From NCBI RefSeq assembly GCF_005502275.1, contig NZ_SWLZ01000021.1, forward strand, positions 1 to 64,000: DNA of 64,000 nt, read 5' to 3'. This DNA comes from Robertmurraya siralis (GTDB lineage: Bacteria > Bacillota > Bacilli > Bacillales > Cytobacillaceae). Positions 26,732 through 35,603 of this stretch are shown piece after piece. Within the stretch, counting starts at the first letter, position 1. The number at the start of each line of letters is the position of its first letter. The notes below the pieces were generated by a model, which had not been told where the DNA came from, did no database searches, and was given only the letters and a program-made list of their open reading frames with translations. Position numbers and translations under genes: made by a program.

Positions 26732-27922
26732 ATGAAAAAGCTCGGACTACTGCCTCGCATCATTCTTGCGATTGGGCTCGGAATTATCATTGGTTTAATC
26801 TCACCTGAATGGCTTATTAAAATATTGGCAACCTTTAACGGATTATTTGGAAATTTTCTCGGTTTTGCTATTCCATTAATCATAATAGGTTTCATCGCTC
26901 CAGGAATCGGAACAATGGGACGTGGAGCTGGTAAACTTCTTGGGGTTACAACAGGACTGGCCTATGGTTCAACAATTATTGCCGGACTAATAGCATTTTT
27001 TGCAGCCAACACACTCTACCCTACTATTCTAAGGAATCAAAGCCTTACATCCTTCGAGAATCCAGAAGAAGCTTTACTATCAGGTTATTTTCAAGTTGAT
27101 ATGCCGCCAATAATGGGAGTAATGACAGCATTATTACTAGCCTTTACTTTAGGACTTGGAATGGCAGCATTAAAGAATAATGCTTTGTTACACGTCATGA
27201 ATGATTTCCGTTCAATTGTTGAAAAATTAATTGAAAAAGTGATTATTCCACTGTTACCTATTCATATTTTCGGGATATTTTCCAATATGACTTACGGCGG
27301 TCAGGTTGGCGACATCATGAGTGTATTTGCTAAAGTATTCGTCATGATCATTGCACTCCATGTTCTCTATTTAGTGCTGCAATATTTCGTAGCGGGCTCA
27401 GTCTCAAAAAGAAACCCTTTTCGCCTGTTAAAAGAAATGGCACCAGCCTATTTTACTGCACTTGGAACACAATCTTCCGCTTCCACGATTCCCGTAACTT
27501 TGATCCACACGAAAAAATTAGGGGCACGGACAAAAACGGCGGATTTTTCTGTACCATTACTGGCAACGATTCATCTATCTGGCAGTACAATAACCCTTGT
27601 CAGTTGTGCGATTGCTGTGTTGATGCTGCAGGGGCAAGAGATAACATTCACAGGGATCCTCCCATTTATTTTTATGCTTGGTGTAACCATGATTGCTGCA
27701 CCTGGTGTACCAGGGGGGGCAGTGATGGCAGCGCTTGGATTATTAGAAACGATGCTAGGCTTCGATTCCACGATGCTATCGCTGATGATCGCCTTATACT
27801 TAGCACAAGACAGCTTTGGAACTGCTTGTAACGTCACTGGTGATGGAGCTCTCACAGTCATTGCTGATAAAATTTCTGGACAGGACGATCCGTCAGAACA
27901 AAACGCTGAAATAGCTAGTTAA
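26732..27922 (+). CDS. Dicarboxylate/amino acid:cation symporter (DAACS family)
   Basis: 396 residues, hydrophobic throughout with about eight helices plus re-entrant loops. AYFTALGTQSSASTIPVTL is the serine-rich hairpin and AQDSFGTACNVTGDGALT the second substrate/cation motif of the SDF family. Imports a dicarboxylate or amino acid with Na+ or H+; the substrate cannot be told from sequence. Monocistronic with its own promoter and terminator. Confidence 0.88.
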   Translation: MKKLGLLPRIILAIGLGIIIGLISPEWLIKILATFNGLFGNFLGFAIPLIIIGFIAPGIGTMGRGAGKLLGVTTGLAYGSTIIAGLIAFFAANTLYPTILRNQSLTSFENPEEALLSGYFQVDMPPIMGVMTALLLAFTLGLGMAALKNNALLHVMNDFRSIVEKLIEKVIIPLLPIHIFGIFSNMTYGGQVGDIMSVFAKVFVMIIALHVLYLVLQYFVAGSVSKRNPFRLLKEMAPAYFTALGTQSSASTIPVTLIHTKKLGARTKTADFSVPLLATIHLSGSTITLVSCAIAVLMLQGQEITFTGILPFIFMLGVTMIAAPGVPGGAVMAALGLLETMLGFDSTMLSLMIALYLAQDSFGTACNVTGDGALTVIADKISGQDDPSEQNAEIAS

Positions 27923-27959
27923 AATAATGTAGAAACAAACTCTAAATAATTTGCTCAAG

Positions 27960-28029
27960 AACGCAGGCATTAGACGATATTGATTGACATACACTGGCCA
28001 TCATCCTCGTTTCATAGCCTGCGTTTTTT
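27960..28029 (+). terminator. Terminator of the symporter gene
   Basis: AACGCAGGC and GCCTGCGTT close a stem around a roughly 48-nt loop, followed by TTTTT. Confidence 0.6.
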
Positions 28030-28036
28030 ATATAAG

Positions 28037-28115
28037 GGCTTTGTTAAACAAAATTGGTTTTCGGTATCCCATTATGGAATCAGAGAAAAATGAACCAACA
28101 CCGACATATAACAAG
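28037..28115 (+). repeat. MITE-like dispersed repeat, copy E (internal deletion)
   Basis: GGCTTTGTTAAACAAAATTGG at the left and AGAGAAAAATGAACC, AACACCGACATATAACA at the right match the ends of copies C and D. The central hairpins are missing. 28116-28328 holds nothing I can annotate. Confidence 0.7.
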
Positions 28116-28328
28116 TTTATATAAAAGCTCTTATAAAAATTGGTTATGTAAGATTAGAAAAAAATAATACTATAGCTGCAGCAAAACAAGGGGGCCCTTT
28201 ATTTAAATAGCCCGCGGATCACTGCTTTAAAGACAATGAAAGTTCAAATAGCTTTCCTTCATCTCATCTGAGCACAGACAAAGAAGGACTTCACAATTTT
28301 TTTAAAATGGCTCTTGCACTAAAGGCAG

Positions 28329-28375
28329 AAAAAATCCCACACCCAAATGCGATTTTTCATTCTGGTTGTGGGATT
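28329..28375 (-). terminator. Terminator at the end of the cobalamin operon
   Basis: AATCCCACAACC / GGGTGTGGGATT stem on the minus strand followed by TTTTTTC, 26 bp after the last gene of the operon. Confidence 0.85.
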
Positions 28376-28400
28376 AATATTGAAAATTTCCATAGCATCC

Positions 28401-29021
28401 CTAAAACAAATGCTTCTCCTCTTTATGGGCAAGATCTCCTTCAAGGAGCAGCGTTCGATTTCCATCTTTTATCGTGATAATTGTTAAGCTGGTTCCTTCA
28501 ATAATAGGCGGATCCCACACAAATTCCAAAGAACGCCCCTTCAAAATCGTCTGGAGAACCTTAATAACGACCCCGTGGGTAACAACTAGGACATTTCCAT
28601 TCTGATGCGCTTTTTCAAGATCCTGGAGAATAGAATCCACTCTTTGTTTTACATCGACAAAGCTTTCTCCTGTTCCTTTAAAAAGGTGGGGCTTTTCTTC
28701 ATATAGATGGTGCAAATCCGGTTCAGTTTGCTTAATTTCTTCAGTCGTCCGTCCTTCCCATTCACCTAAATGAATTTCCATTAATCTTTCATCTGTTTTC
28801 AAGGGCATTGCCCGATTGCCCATAATGAGCTTTGCTGTTTCGACAGCACGCTTGCTTGGGCTTGCATAGACCATGTCAAAGTCTGTGTTCTTCAGCCTTT
28901 CTCCTAACAGTTTTGCATCTCTGACACCGTTTGCTGTTAAATTGGAATTCAGTCGTCCCTGCAGTCTTTTTTCCACATTCCATTCCGTCTCCCCATGCCT
29001 TGTTACAAATAGCTGCAGCAA
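28401..29021 (-). CDS. Histidine phosphatase family protein (CobC/PhoE-like)
   Basis: 206 residues. Catalytic RHGETEWN at residues 8-15 (phospho-histidine), HLGEWEGR, and VVTHGVVIKVL with the second histidine. Last gene of the B12 operon, so perhaps an alpha-ribazole-5'-phosphate or cobalamin-5'-phosphate phosphatase. A second member of the same family (31129-31755) is the better CobC candidate, so specificity is open. TTG start, 7 nt after GGAGG. Confidence 0.85.
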   Translation of the reverse strand: MLQLFVTRHGETEWNVEKRLQGRLNSNLTANGVRDAKLLGERLKNTDFDMVYASPSKRAVETAKLIMGNRAMPLKTDERLMEIHLGEWEGRTTEEIKQTEPDLHHLYEEKPHLFKGTGESFVDVKQRVDSILQDLEKAHQNGNVLVVTHGVVIKVLQTILKGRSLEFVWDPPIIEGTSLTIITIKDGNRTLLLEGDLAHKEEKHLF

Positions 29022-29033
29022 CTGTCTCCCTCC

Positions 29034-29711
29034 TTACTTTAAAAAATGAAAATACTGCCCTGCAATACTAACAAGCTCACTCTCTTTTTCTTTCGGATAC
29101 ATTAATAAAAAGCTAGTCGCCGGACCTCCTGATTTAAAAAAGTCAATCCCATCAGATGTTTTGACGAAATTTAGCTTCTCCAGTTCATAGGCTATCCCTT
29201 TCGAACCAATTGGCCATACAGTAACGTCCTCTCTTAAACTAAGCTGATAAAAAAGCGATAGTGGTGCCACTTGATCGGCAAATTCCATTACTTCATTTCC
29301 TACTAACGGCAAACCAATAAGAGCAACTTCAGACGACTCTGGTAATCTATTTATTTCTGTTGCCATGCCAATAACATTCAATCCAACGGCTGACTGCATA
29401 AGTGGAAAATTGCTTTCCGTGCTCCCTGTAATTTGTATGTCCCTTATCCCTAACTCTGACAAACCTTTTTCCACCCCAACAACTAATTCCTCCCACTCGT
29501 CTTCACCGCAAAAATTGTGAATGGCCACAGCAAAAGGTTTGGCTCCCGCCGCTAAACACTCCATTACTGCTACTCGAAAAGAAAAATAGCCAACTATGTC
29601 GTAGGCTACCTTTACAAGATCATGTCCCTTCATGCCAATTCCACCACTATTATCTGTTGTGATTACGAGGGAATCTTGTTCACCGATGGGAATGACAAGG
29701 GCATTTCTCAT
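29034..29711 (-). CDS. cblS: Probable alpha-ribazole kinase CblS
   Basis: 225 residues, PurM/AIR-synthase-like N-terminal fold with TDNSGGIGMKGHD (metal/ATP loop) and ECLAAGAKPFAVAIHNF. Position next to an ECF S-component inside a nucleotide-loop operon that has no cobT matches CblS of Geobacillus and Listeria. There CblS phosphorylates imported alpha-ribazole to alpha-ribazole-5'-phosphate. Identification rests on family resemblance and context. Its ATG overlaps the cblT stop (ATGA). Confidence 0.75.
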   Translation of the reverse strand: MRNALVIPIGEQDSLVITTDNSGGIGMKGHDLVKVAYDIVGYFSFRVAVMECLAAGAKPFAVAIHNFCGEDEWEELVVGVEKGLSELGIRDIQITGSTESNFPLMQSAVGLNVIGMATEINRLPESSEVALIGLPLVGNEVMEFADQVAPLSLFYQLSLREDVTVWPIGSKGIAYELEKLNFVKTSDGIDFFKSGGPATSFLLMYPKEKESELVSIAGQYFHFLK

Positions 29712-30196
29712 CCCTTTACCGCCCCTTTATCATACACACCCTTAAAAAAAGAATGTAATCTTGGAATTAAAAGAAGAGCAACAACAGTATTCACTAACGA
29801 ACCAATCAATAAAGAAGGTAACAGGGCACTATAGAAGGCCAAGCCATAGAAATAAATAAACGGAAGTGGGGCAAGAACCGCGTTTCCGAAAACAAAGAAA
29901 ACGCTTGCCAGCCACTTTCTTTTCCACAAATACGCAAAACTAAATGCCAGAACTCCCATTTCTACTGCTACAATGAAGTGCAGGGGACCCATAGGCATTC
30001 CGCCTAAAAGTGCAGAAACAAAATGACCAAAGGCAGCCACAATTGCTCCTGGAGCACCGCCAAAAAAGACAGCTGCAAGTAAAGCCGGAAATGCATCTAA
30101 CGCTACACTTCCAATGATCGCTGGAATTTTTATACTCGCACCAACAACAGAAAGGCCAATAAAAACAGCAAGGAGACTAATTTTCCTTCCGTTCAT
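29708..30196 (-). CDS. cblT: Probable alpha-ribazole transporter CblT (ECF S-component)
   Basis: 162 residues with five or six membrane helices (LLAVFIGLSVVGASIKIPA, ALDAFPALLAAVFFGGAPGAIVAAFGHF, LHFIVAVEMGVLAFSFAYLW and others), typical of ECF-transporter S-components. Next to a CblS-like kinase it is best read as CblT, importing alpha-ribazole. No EcfA/EcfT genes are in the window, so it would use shared modules elsewhere or work alone. The ATG at 30196 follows GAGGAGGG and overlaps the upstream gene by 20 nt. Confidence 0.75.
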   Translation of the reverse strand: MNGRKISLLAVFIGLSVVGASIKIPAIIGSVALDAFPALLAAVFFGGAPGAIVAAFGHFVSALLGGMPMGPLHFIVAVEMGVLAFSFAYLWKRKWLASVFFVFGNAVLAPLPFIYFYGLAFYSALLPSLLIGSLVNTVVALLLIPRLHSFFKGVYDKGAVKG

Positions 30197-30770
30197 CTTT
30201 GCGCTTCCCTCCTCTAAACACATTCGCACTTCTTACATATTCAACGTCCTTGACATTCAAACGGAAATTAATGACACGTGCTAAGGCAAAGAAGTAGTCG
30301 GAGAGCCGATTTAAATATTGGAGACAGACTGTAGGCGCAGTATCATCCGCTTTTATTAAACTAACCACTAATCGCTCAGCTCTTCTTGTAACCGTTCTGG
30401 CAATATGAATGGTCGCAGATGCCTTAGCTCCACCTGGCAGGATAAAGCGCTCTAATTCAGGTGCTTCAGCAATAAGTTCATCAATTTTTTCTTCTAAATA
30501 AGCAATTGCTTCTTCCGTTAGTTTTGGTTCGCGTTTTTTCGTAATATTTGCTAAGTCGCCGCCACAATCAAACAACTCATGCTGAATCTTTTCAAGATCC
30601 AAAAGAACATCCTTAAACAAGGTTGCATCCAATTCGGTTACAGCCTGACCGACAAAGCAATTCACCTCATCTACTGTTCCATACGCTTCAACACGAATAT
30701 CATCTTTATCAACTCTGCCGCCAATAATGCTTGTTTGTCCTTTGTCACCCGTTTTAGTGTACAGTCTCAT
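30177..30770 (-). CDS. Cob(I)alamin adenosyltransferase, PduO type
   Basis: 197 residues. RLYTKTGDKGQTSIIGG at the N-terminus forms the ATP loop. YGTVDEVNCFVGQA, and later TRRAERLV and YLNRLSDYFFALAR, are PduO-family motifs. Adenosylates cob(I)inamide/cobyrinate to give the AdoCbi intermediates used by the neighbouring CobU/CobS. ATG overlaps the preceding stop by 4 nt. Confidence 0.92.
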   Translation of the reverse strand: MRLYTKTGDKGQTSIIGGRVDKDDIRVEAYGTVDEVNCFVGQAVTELDATLFKDVLLDLEKIQHELFDCGGDLANITKKREPKLTEEAIAYLEEKIDELIAEAPELERFILPGGAKASATIHIARTVTRRAERLVVSLIKADDTAPTVCLQYLNRLSDYFFALARVINFRLNVKDVEYVRSANVFRGGKRKDERKEN

Positions 30771-31177
30771 TTTGAATCCTCCTTAATCGTTTGGTTTATG
30801 CCATACCAAATCACATCGACCTGCTCACAAAGACCAACTAAATCTTGATAAATCCAGCCTGTTCGATCACGCCAATCGCGCTCCGCCCTTTCCATTGGAA
30901 CAATTCCTTTTGAAATATCTGTTCCAATGAAAATTACTCTACGGGATGCATCTTCTTGCTCCCACCTATGCCATATTGCAAATTGACTCAACCACTCTTC
31001 ACGCGTGTCCGAGCTTTCCTTCACCCACTGCTCCAATCCCTCTAAAACAACATGGGCAACATGAACATTTTGAATAAACGGTTCACCCTTATAAGCAGAA
31101 ATCCATTTTGCCTCCGGGAATCGAGCTTTTACCCATTTTGCTTTTCCATTAAAGGCACCTCCCGTAACGAAATGCAT
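30767..31177 (-). CDS. CobU-like short P-loop protein
   Basis: 136 residues. The N-terminus MHFVTGGAFNGKAKWVKARF aligns with the CobU P-loop (GGxRSGKS), but the nucleotide loop reads GGAFNGKAKW, with Ala where Ser or Thr normally ligates Mg. It contains VIFIGTDISKGIVPME, like the CobU VTNEVGxGIVP motif. About 50 residues shorter than the canonical CobU also encoded here (34000-34554). Role unknown: a specialised or regulatory CobU paralogue. Well-placed ribosome-binding site GGAGGGG before the ATG. Confidence 0.7.
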   Translation of the reverse strand: MHFVTGGAFNGKAKWVKARFPEAKWISAYKGEPFIQNVHVAHVVLEGLEQWVKESSDTREEWLSQFAIWHRWEQEDASRRVIFIGTDISKGIVPMERAERDWRDRTGWIYQDLVGLCEQVDVIWYGINQTIKEDSK

Positions 31178-31755
31178 CGGTTTCCCCTCCTTAACTGCTC
31201 CACATCAAATAACAGCTCATAGCCAGTGCCATGGACAATGCTCCAATCCCAAAATGGCTTGTGCACCGGTGCCAATCGATTTAATAAATATTTGATTACT
31301 CCACCATGGGTAACGATAAAGGGACGCGCTCCATTTTCCTCATGCAAATATCGGCAGATTCGCTCCCAGCCTGCGTCAACTCGATTGGCAAATTGCTCAA
31401 AAGATTCTCCATTTGGCGGGGCATGGATAACCGGGTTCTCAAGCCATTTTTGATAGCTTATGTCATCCTTTAATTGTTCATAGGTCTTTCCTTGAAAATC
31501 GCCAAAATGCATTTCTCTGAATTCCATAACTGTTTTCGGCTCAACTGTAGAAAATAAAAGCTTCATTGTGTGTAAACAACGATTTAAGTCGCTGCTCACA
31601 TACAAATCATAGGCTTGCACATCTAGTTGATAGGAAGAAAGCTGTGCAATTGCCTCCATGCTTAGAGGTGAATCATTCCAGCCCATATATTGCTTCCTTC
31701 TATTTCCCTCCGTTAAACCATGACGAAATAATGTAATAACCACAGTGCCATCCAT
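31129..31755 (-). CDS. cobC: Alpha-ribazole phosphatase CobC-like
   Basis: 208 residues, histidine phosphatase: LFRHGLTEGNRRKQYMGW (catalytic RHG at 11-13), DLYVSSDLNRCLHTMKLLF, HFGDFQGKTYEQL, PFIVTHGGVIKYL. Removes phosphate from alpha-ribazole-5'-phosphate or adenosylcobalamin-5'-phosphate. Overlaps cobS by 43 nt; a GTG at 31743 is an alternative start. Tightly packed within the B12 operon. Confidence 0.85.
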   Translation of the reverse strand: MDGTVVITLFRHGLTEGNRRKQYMGWNDSPLSMEAIAQLSSYQLDVQAYDLYVSSDLNRCLHTMKLLFSTVEPKTVMEFREMHFGDFQGKTYEQLKDDISYQKWLENPVIHAPPNGESFEQFANRVDAGWERICRYLHEENGARPFIVTHGGVIKYLLNRLAPVHKPFWDWSIVHGTGYELLFDVEQLRRGNRCISLREVPLMEKQNG

Positions 31756-32504
31756 AACATGATTTCAGTCCCTTCCACTGAGGCCCCAAGCACGTCCCCC
31801 GTAATGCCTCCGAACCATTTCACCACTTTGACACGAATCAAATAATAGCAAAGAATGGCAACGCTAACGAGGATTATGAGCGGAAGCATAATCCCGCTCC
31901 AACCACTAATAAAAATGGTGGCAATTACGATAAGATACAACGGATATCCAGCTAATGATCGACTATTTCCCGCTTCCTGAAAAAGAGCAGCCAAACCATC
32001 CTTTTTAGCTGAAGGGATCGTCACCAGCACAATGCCCATTACACTTTTCCCAAGAAACGGGATCAGCATGAGCAAAAAATAACTGGCATACGTCATTGAA
32101 GCTAGAATCTCATAAATAAATAAAAATCGACTGCTTAATAAAACGAAAACCGATAAAACGCCAAAAGCACCTGTTCTCGGGTCCTTCATAATCTCTAATC
32201 GCTTGGCCTGATCCTGATAGGAAAAGAACGCATCACTGGCATCCATCCACCCATCTAGATGGATGCCACCAGTCATCACTATGACCGCAAGCCAGAGCAG
32301 AAATGCGCTCGCTAAAAGCGAAAGCGGTGAATAATTGGTTAAAAAATATAATAACGCACTATAAACAATCCCCTGCAGTAAACCGACAAGCGGAAATGTT
32401 TTAATACTACTTTGCAAATGCTGATGATCGAGGGGAAGGGCGGTGCGAATCGGTATCGCAGTGAAAAATTGCAGATTCAATAAAAAGCCTCTTACAAATT
32501 TCAC
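31713..32504 (-). CDS. cobS: Adenosylcobinamide-GDP ribazoletransferase CobS
   Basis: 263 residues, polytopic membrane protein. FFTAIPIRTALP near the N-terminus and GGIHLDGWMDASDAFFSYQDQ...MKDPRTGAFGV are the CobS active-site motifs. Joins AdoCbi-GDP with alpha-ribazole(-phosphate) to form adenosylcobalamin(-phosphate). A GTG start at 32504 overlaps the cobQ stop (GTGA) and follows GGGGGAC and AGAAGG. Confidence 0.92.
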   Translation of the reverse strand: MKFVRGFLLNLQFFTAIPIRTALPLDHQHLQSSIKTFPLVGLLQGIVYSALLYFLTNYSPLSLLASAFLLWLAVIVMTGGIHLDGWMDASDAFFSYQDQAKRLEIMKDPRTGAFGVLSVFVLLSSRFLFIYEILASMTYASYFLLMLIPFLGKSVMGIVLVTIPSAKKDGLAALFQEAGNSRSLAGYPLYLIVIATIFISGWSGIMLPLIILVSVAILCYYLIRVKVVKWFGGITGDVLGASVEGTEIMLWMALWLLHYFVMV

Positions 32505-34003
32505 CCTTCTGTCCCCCAACCGCTTACGATTCTTTTAATTTTATCCCAATCCATATATTTTTTTAGCGTGAGAGCTAGTTCATCATATTTCGATTCTTTT
32601 AAGTCCTGGCGATATAGTATATTCCTTGTTGGAAGCTGCTTACTTCGCCGAATTTCATTTAACCAAAAATTTCTAAACTCATCATTGTGAAAGAGATGAT
32701 GGACATACGTTCCGATTGTTTTTCCATCTTCACTGTAGTAGCCCTCTTCTTTTCCATCCTCTAAAATTAAAAAGGGTCTCCCCTTCTCGAGCGATTCAGT
32801 TACGCCAAGATGAATTTCATAGCCTTCAATCGGCCGACTGCCTTTCACTTTTATAGTTGGGGCGTACTTCCCTTTGAAGCGCACTGTTTTTTTGTCAGCT
32901 GTAAACACCGTTGTACTCGGAATCATCTGAAGCCCCTTTAAACGATTGCCAATAACACCTGTATCAGAACCTGCCACATCAACAATTTCTTGACCTAGCA
33001 TTTGATATCCGCCGCATAAGCCAACAATGCGACCGCCATTTTCTACATATTCATTCAAACGCCCAGCTAGTCCTGACTCCAGCAAATACGTTAAATCGTT
33101 GATTGTGCTTTTCGTTCCTGGAATGATAACCGCATCAGGCTGACCAAAATGGGATAGATTCTTAATAAAGCGCACACTCACGTCCTCTTCATCATAAAAC
33201 GGCTCAATATCACTGTAGTTAGAGATGAAAGGCAAGTGGATAACAGCAATATCGATATCGCCATTCCCATTTCGATTGGTTTGAATCGACAAAGAATCCT
33301 CCCCGTCAATCATGTGATTGTGAACATATGGCAATACCCCTAAAACCGGCACTCCTGTTCTGTCTTCTAACCACTTTACTCCATCCTCAAAAAGGCTCAT
33401 ATCTCCACGGAATTTATTGATAAAAACCCCTCTTACTCTCTTTCGCTCGTCTGGATCAAGCAGTTCCAACGTTCCAACCACATTCGCAAATACTCCACCT
33501 CGATCAATGTCTGCAACGAGGATAACCGGGACATCAGCAAGCTCAGCCACTTTCATATTGACAATTTCCCGATCCTTTAAATTGATTTCAGCCGGACTCC
33601 CCGCTCCTTCAATGACCACTACATCAAAGCCTTCTGCTAAATGCCCGAGAGACTTTTTAATAACTTTTATCCCTTCATCGTAAAAATGAGAACGATACCC
33701 TTTTCCCGATAAAGTTTGTACCGCTTTTCCTAGCAAGACAACCTCTGACTGCATATCCGATCTTGGCTTAAGCAAGATGGGATTCATCCATACGGTCGCT
33801 TCCGTTTTTGCCGCCTCTGCTTGAATTCCCTGCGCCCGTCCAATTTCTTTGCCATCCACTGTCACATATGAATTATTGGACATATTTTGAGACTTAAAAG
33901 GAGCAACCTTTACTCCTTCGAGGGCAAAGAGACGGCAGAGAGCCGTCACAACGAGACTCTTTCCTACATCTGAAGCCGTACCTTGAATCATCACACCTTT
34001 CAT
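32501..34003 (-). CDS. cobQ: Adenosylcobyric acid synthase (CobQ/CbiP)
   Basis: 500 residues. N-terminal dethiobiotin-synthetase-like ATPase (MIQGTASDVGKSLVVTALCR; VIEGAGSPAEINLKDREIVN) and C-terminal class I glutamine amidotransferase with nucleophile in VGLCGGYQMLGQ. Amidates adenosylcobyrinic a,c-diamide. Without upstream corrin-ring genes it would act on salvaged cobyric or cobyrinic intermediates, such as those released by CbiZ. Confidence 0.94.
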   Translation of the reverse strand: MKGVMIQGTASDVGKSLVVTALCRLFALEGVKVAPFKSQNMSNNSYVTVDGKEIGRAQGIQAEAAKTEATVWMNPILLKPRSDMQSEVVLLGKAVQTLSGKGYRSHFYDEGIKVIKKSLGHLAEGFDVVVIEGAGSPAEINLKDREIVNMKVAELADVPVILVADIDRGGVFANVVGTLELLDPDERKRVRGVFINKFRGDMSLFEDGVKWLEDRTGVPVLGVLPYVHNHMIDGEDSLSIQTNRNGNGDIDIAVIHLPFISNYSDIEPFYDEEDVSVRFIKNLSHFGQPDAVIIPGTKSTINDLTYLLESGLAGRLNEYVENGGRIVGLCGGYQMLGQEIVDVAGSDTGVIGNRLKGLQMIPSTTVFTADKKTVRFKGKYAPTIKVKGSRPIEGYEIHLGVTESLEKGRPFLILEDGKEEGYYSEDGKTIGTYVHHLFHNDEFRNFWLNEIRRSKQLPTRNILYRQDLKESKYDELALTLKKYMDWDKIKRIVSGWGTEG

Positions 34004-34554
34004 GCCATTTCCTCCTTCATTACAATAGGAATTCCAGCTTCCACTAAATAAGCCTTTTCAGACCGGGCAACAAGGACTTGATGTAAATTCCCTATTATTC
34101 TACTATATTCCAAAACAAGCTTATTCTCATGGTTAATTCCTTCCCACAATACTTCATTGCTCACTAAAATCAGCTCAGCACAGCAGGCTTGGACACTTTC
34201 TATTCCATGCAGCAATTTCGTCAATACTTGCGGATTCCAATTTTGTTGAGAAAACAATTCATTGTTTAACAGCGTCGTAACACAATCAAGAAGAACAATA
34301 TCTTTACTAGTGAAAGACTCGGCCACCGCTTCAATCCCTGTCGACTGTTCCCATGTTCTCCACGACCATTCACTCTCTTCTCTTTCCCGCTGATGCCTTG
34401 CTATTCTCTTTGCCATTTCCTGATCACTTGCTACTCCAGTCGCAAGATAATGAAGTGCTCCACCTAGTTTCTGTGCCTTTTCCTTTGCGAGCTGCTCTGC
34501 AAAAGAACTTTTTCCACTTCTAACTCCACCTGTAATAAATATCATTTTCTCCAT
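34000..34554 (-). CDS. cobU: Adenosylcobinamide kinase/guanylyltransferase CobU
   Basis: 184 residues. Canonical P-loop FITGGVRSGKSSFAE, RHQREREESEWSW with the guanylylated-His region, VLLDCVTTLLNNELF and LVSNEVLWEGIN. Makes AdoCbi-phosphate and then AdoCbi-GDP for CobS. ATG at 34554 overlaps the cobD-type gene by 13 nt. Confidence 0.92.
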   Translation of the reverse strand: MEKMIFITGGVRSGKSSFAEQLAKEKAQKLGGALHYLATGVASDQEMAKRIARHQREREESEWSWRTWEQSTGIEAVAESFTSKDIVLLDCVTTLLNNELFSQQNWNPQVLTKLLHGIESVQACCAELILVSNEVLWEGINHENKLVLEYSRIIGNLHQVLVARSEKAYLVEAGIPIVMKEEMA

Positions 34555-35603
34555 CCCTTTAATGCCGCAAGTAACTGGTTGTTTTCCGCTTTGCTCTTAA
34601 TGGCAACCCGGAGCCAATGATCCTCTATTCCAGGAAAATTCATCGTATGCCGAAGAACGATCCCCTGTCGCAATAAATACACAAACAGTGGCAGCTGCGA
34701 TTCGATATCAGGCCATCTCAAAAGGTAAAAATTCGTTTGCGACGGAGAGAACTCATATCCTTCCTTGTGGAAAAAAGCAAAAAGTCTCTCTCTTTCATTC
34801 TCGATATAATCGCGTGTCTCCTCAATAAACACTTCTTCTTTGAGGCATGCCTCCCCCGCACGAATGGCAATGCCATTAACACTCCAATGGGATTTATAGT
34901 TTTTAAGACTAGCGATTACACGCTCATCTGCCAATATGTATCCCAGCCTCAAACTGGGAATCGCAAACATTTTCGTCATTGAACGAAGAAGAATGACATT
35001 GGCATAGTGCTGCAAGATTGGAACAAGGGAGCGGTAGCTTTTGCAAAAATCATAAAACGCTTCATCTATTACTAAATAAGCTTCATGCTCTTTACATCGT
35101 TTGGCTAATGACAGCATTTGCTCAAACGAAAAACAAACGCCTGTAGGATTATTAGGATTACATAAAAAGACAGCCTCAACTTCATTTAATGGCAGCTCGT
35201 TCAATGAATACTGCCAGTTCTCGTCTAAAAAGTGGTAGACAATGTCGCAATGATTAGCCCGGCAGGCCTGTTCATATTCAGAAAAGGTTGGCTGGATAAT
35301 GAGGATCTTTTTGCGCGCAAATAATCTCCCTAACAATGCAATAAGCTCTGCCCCACCGTTTGCAACCATAACCATTTCTTCCTCTAGCCCTTCCTTAGAG
35401 GCAATCATCCCCCTCAAAGAAGCTGCTTCCGGATCGGGGTACTCAGCAATGTCCGAAAACAAATCAGACCAAATTTCTTTTAAAATTTGCGGTGGTCCTA
35501 ACGGATTAATATTCGCGCTCAAATCAACGATTTTCTCCGGAAGGGGCAGATTCATAGCTTTATAAATATAACGCGGATTTGCTCCATGTGCTGGCCAATT
35601 CAA
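34542..35603 (-). CDS. cobD: L-threonine-phosphate decarboxylase CobD
   Basis: 353 residues, PLP fold I aminotransferase-like: DLSANINPLGPP, NGGAELIALLGRLF, CNPNNPTGV, VIDEAFYDF and the PLP lysine in LLRSMTKMFAIPSLRLGY. Makes (R)-1-aminopropan-2-ol phosphate, the CbiB substrate. I use the TTG at 35603 (8 nt after GGAGG); the frame is open 15 nt further up. Overlaps cbiB by 44 nt. Confidence 0.9.
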   Translation of the reverse strand: MNWPAHGANPRYIYKAMNLPLPEKIVDLSANINPLGPPQILKEIWSDLFSDIAEYPDPEAASLRGMIASKEGLEEEMVMVANGGAELIALLGRLFARKKILIIQPTFSEYEQACRANHCDIVYHFLDENWQYSLNELPLNEVEAVFLCNPNNPTGVCFSFEQMLSLAKRCKEHEAYLVIDEAFYDFCKSYRSLVPILQHYANVILLRSMTKMFAIPSLRLGYILADERVIASLKNYKSHWSVNGIAIRAGEACLKEEVFIEETRDYIENERERLFAFFHKEGYEFSPSQTNFYLLRWPDIESQLPLFVYLLRQGIVLRHTMNFPGIEDHWLRVAIKSKAENNQLLAALKGWRK

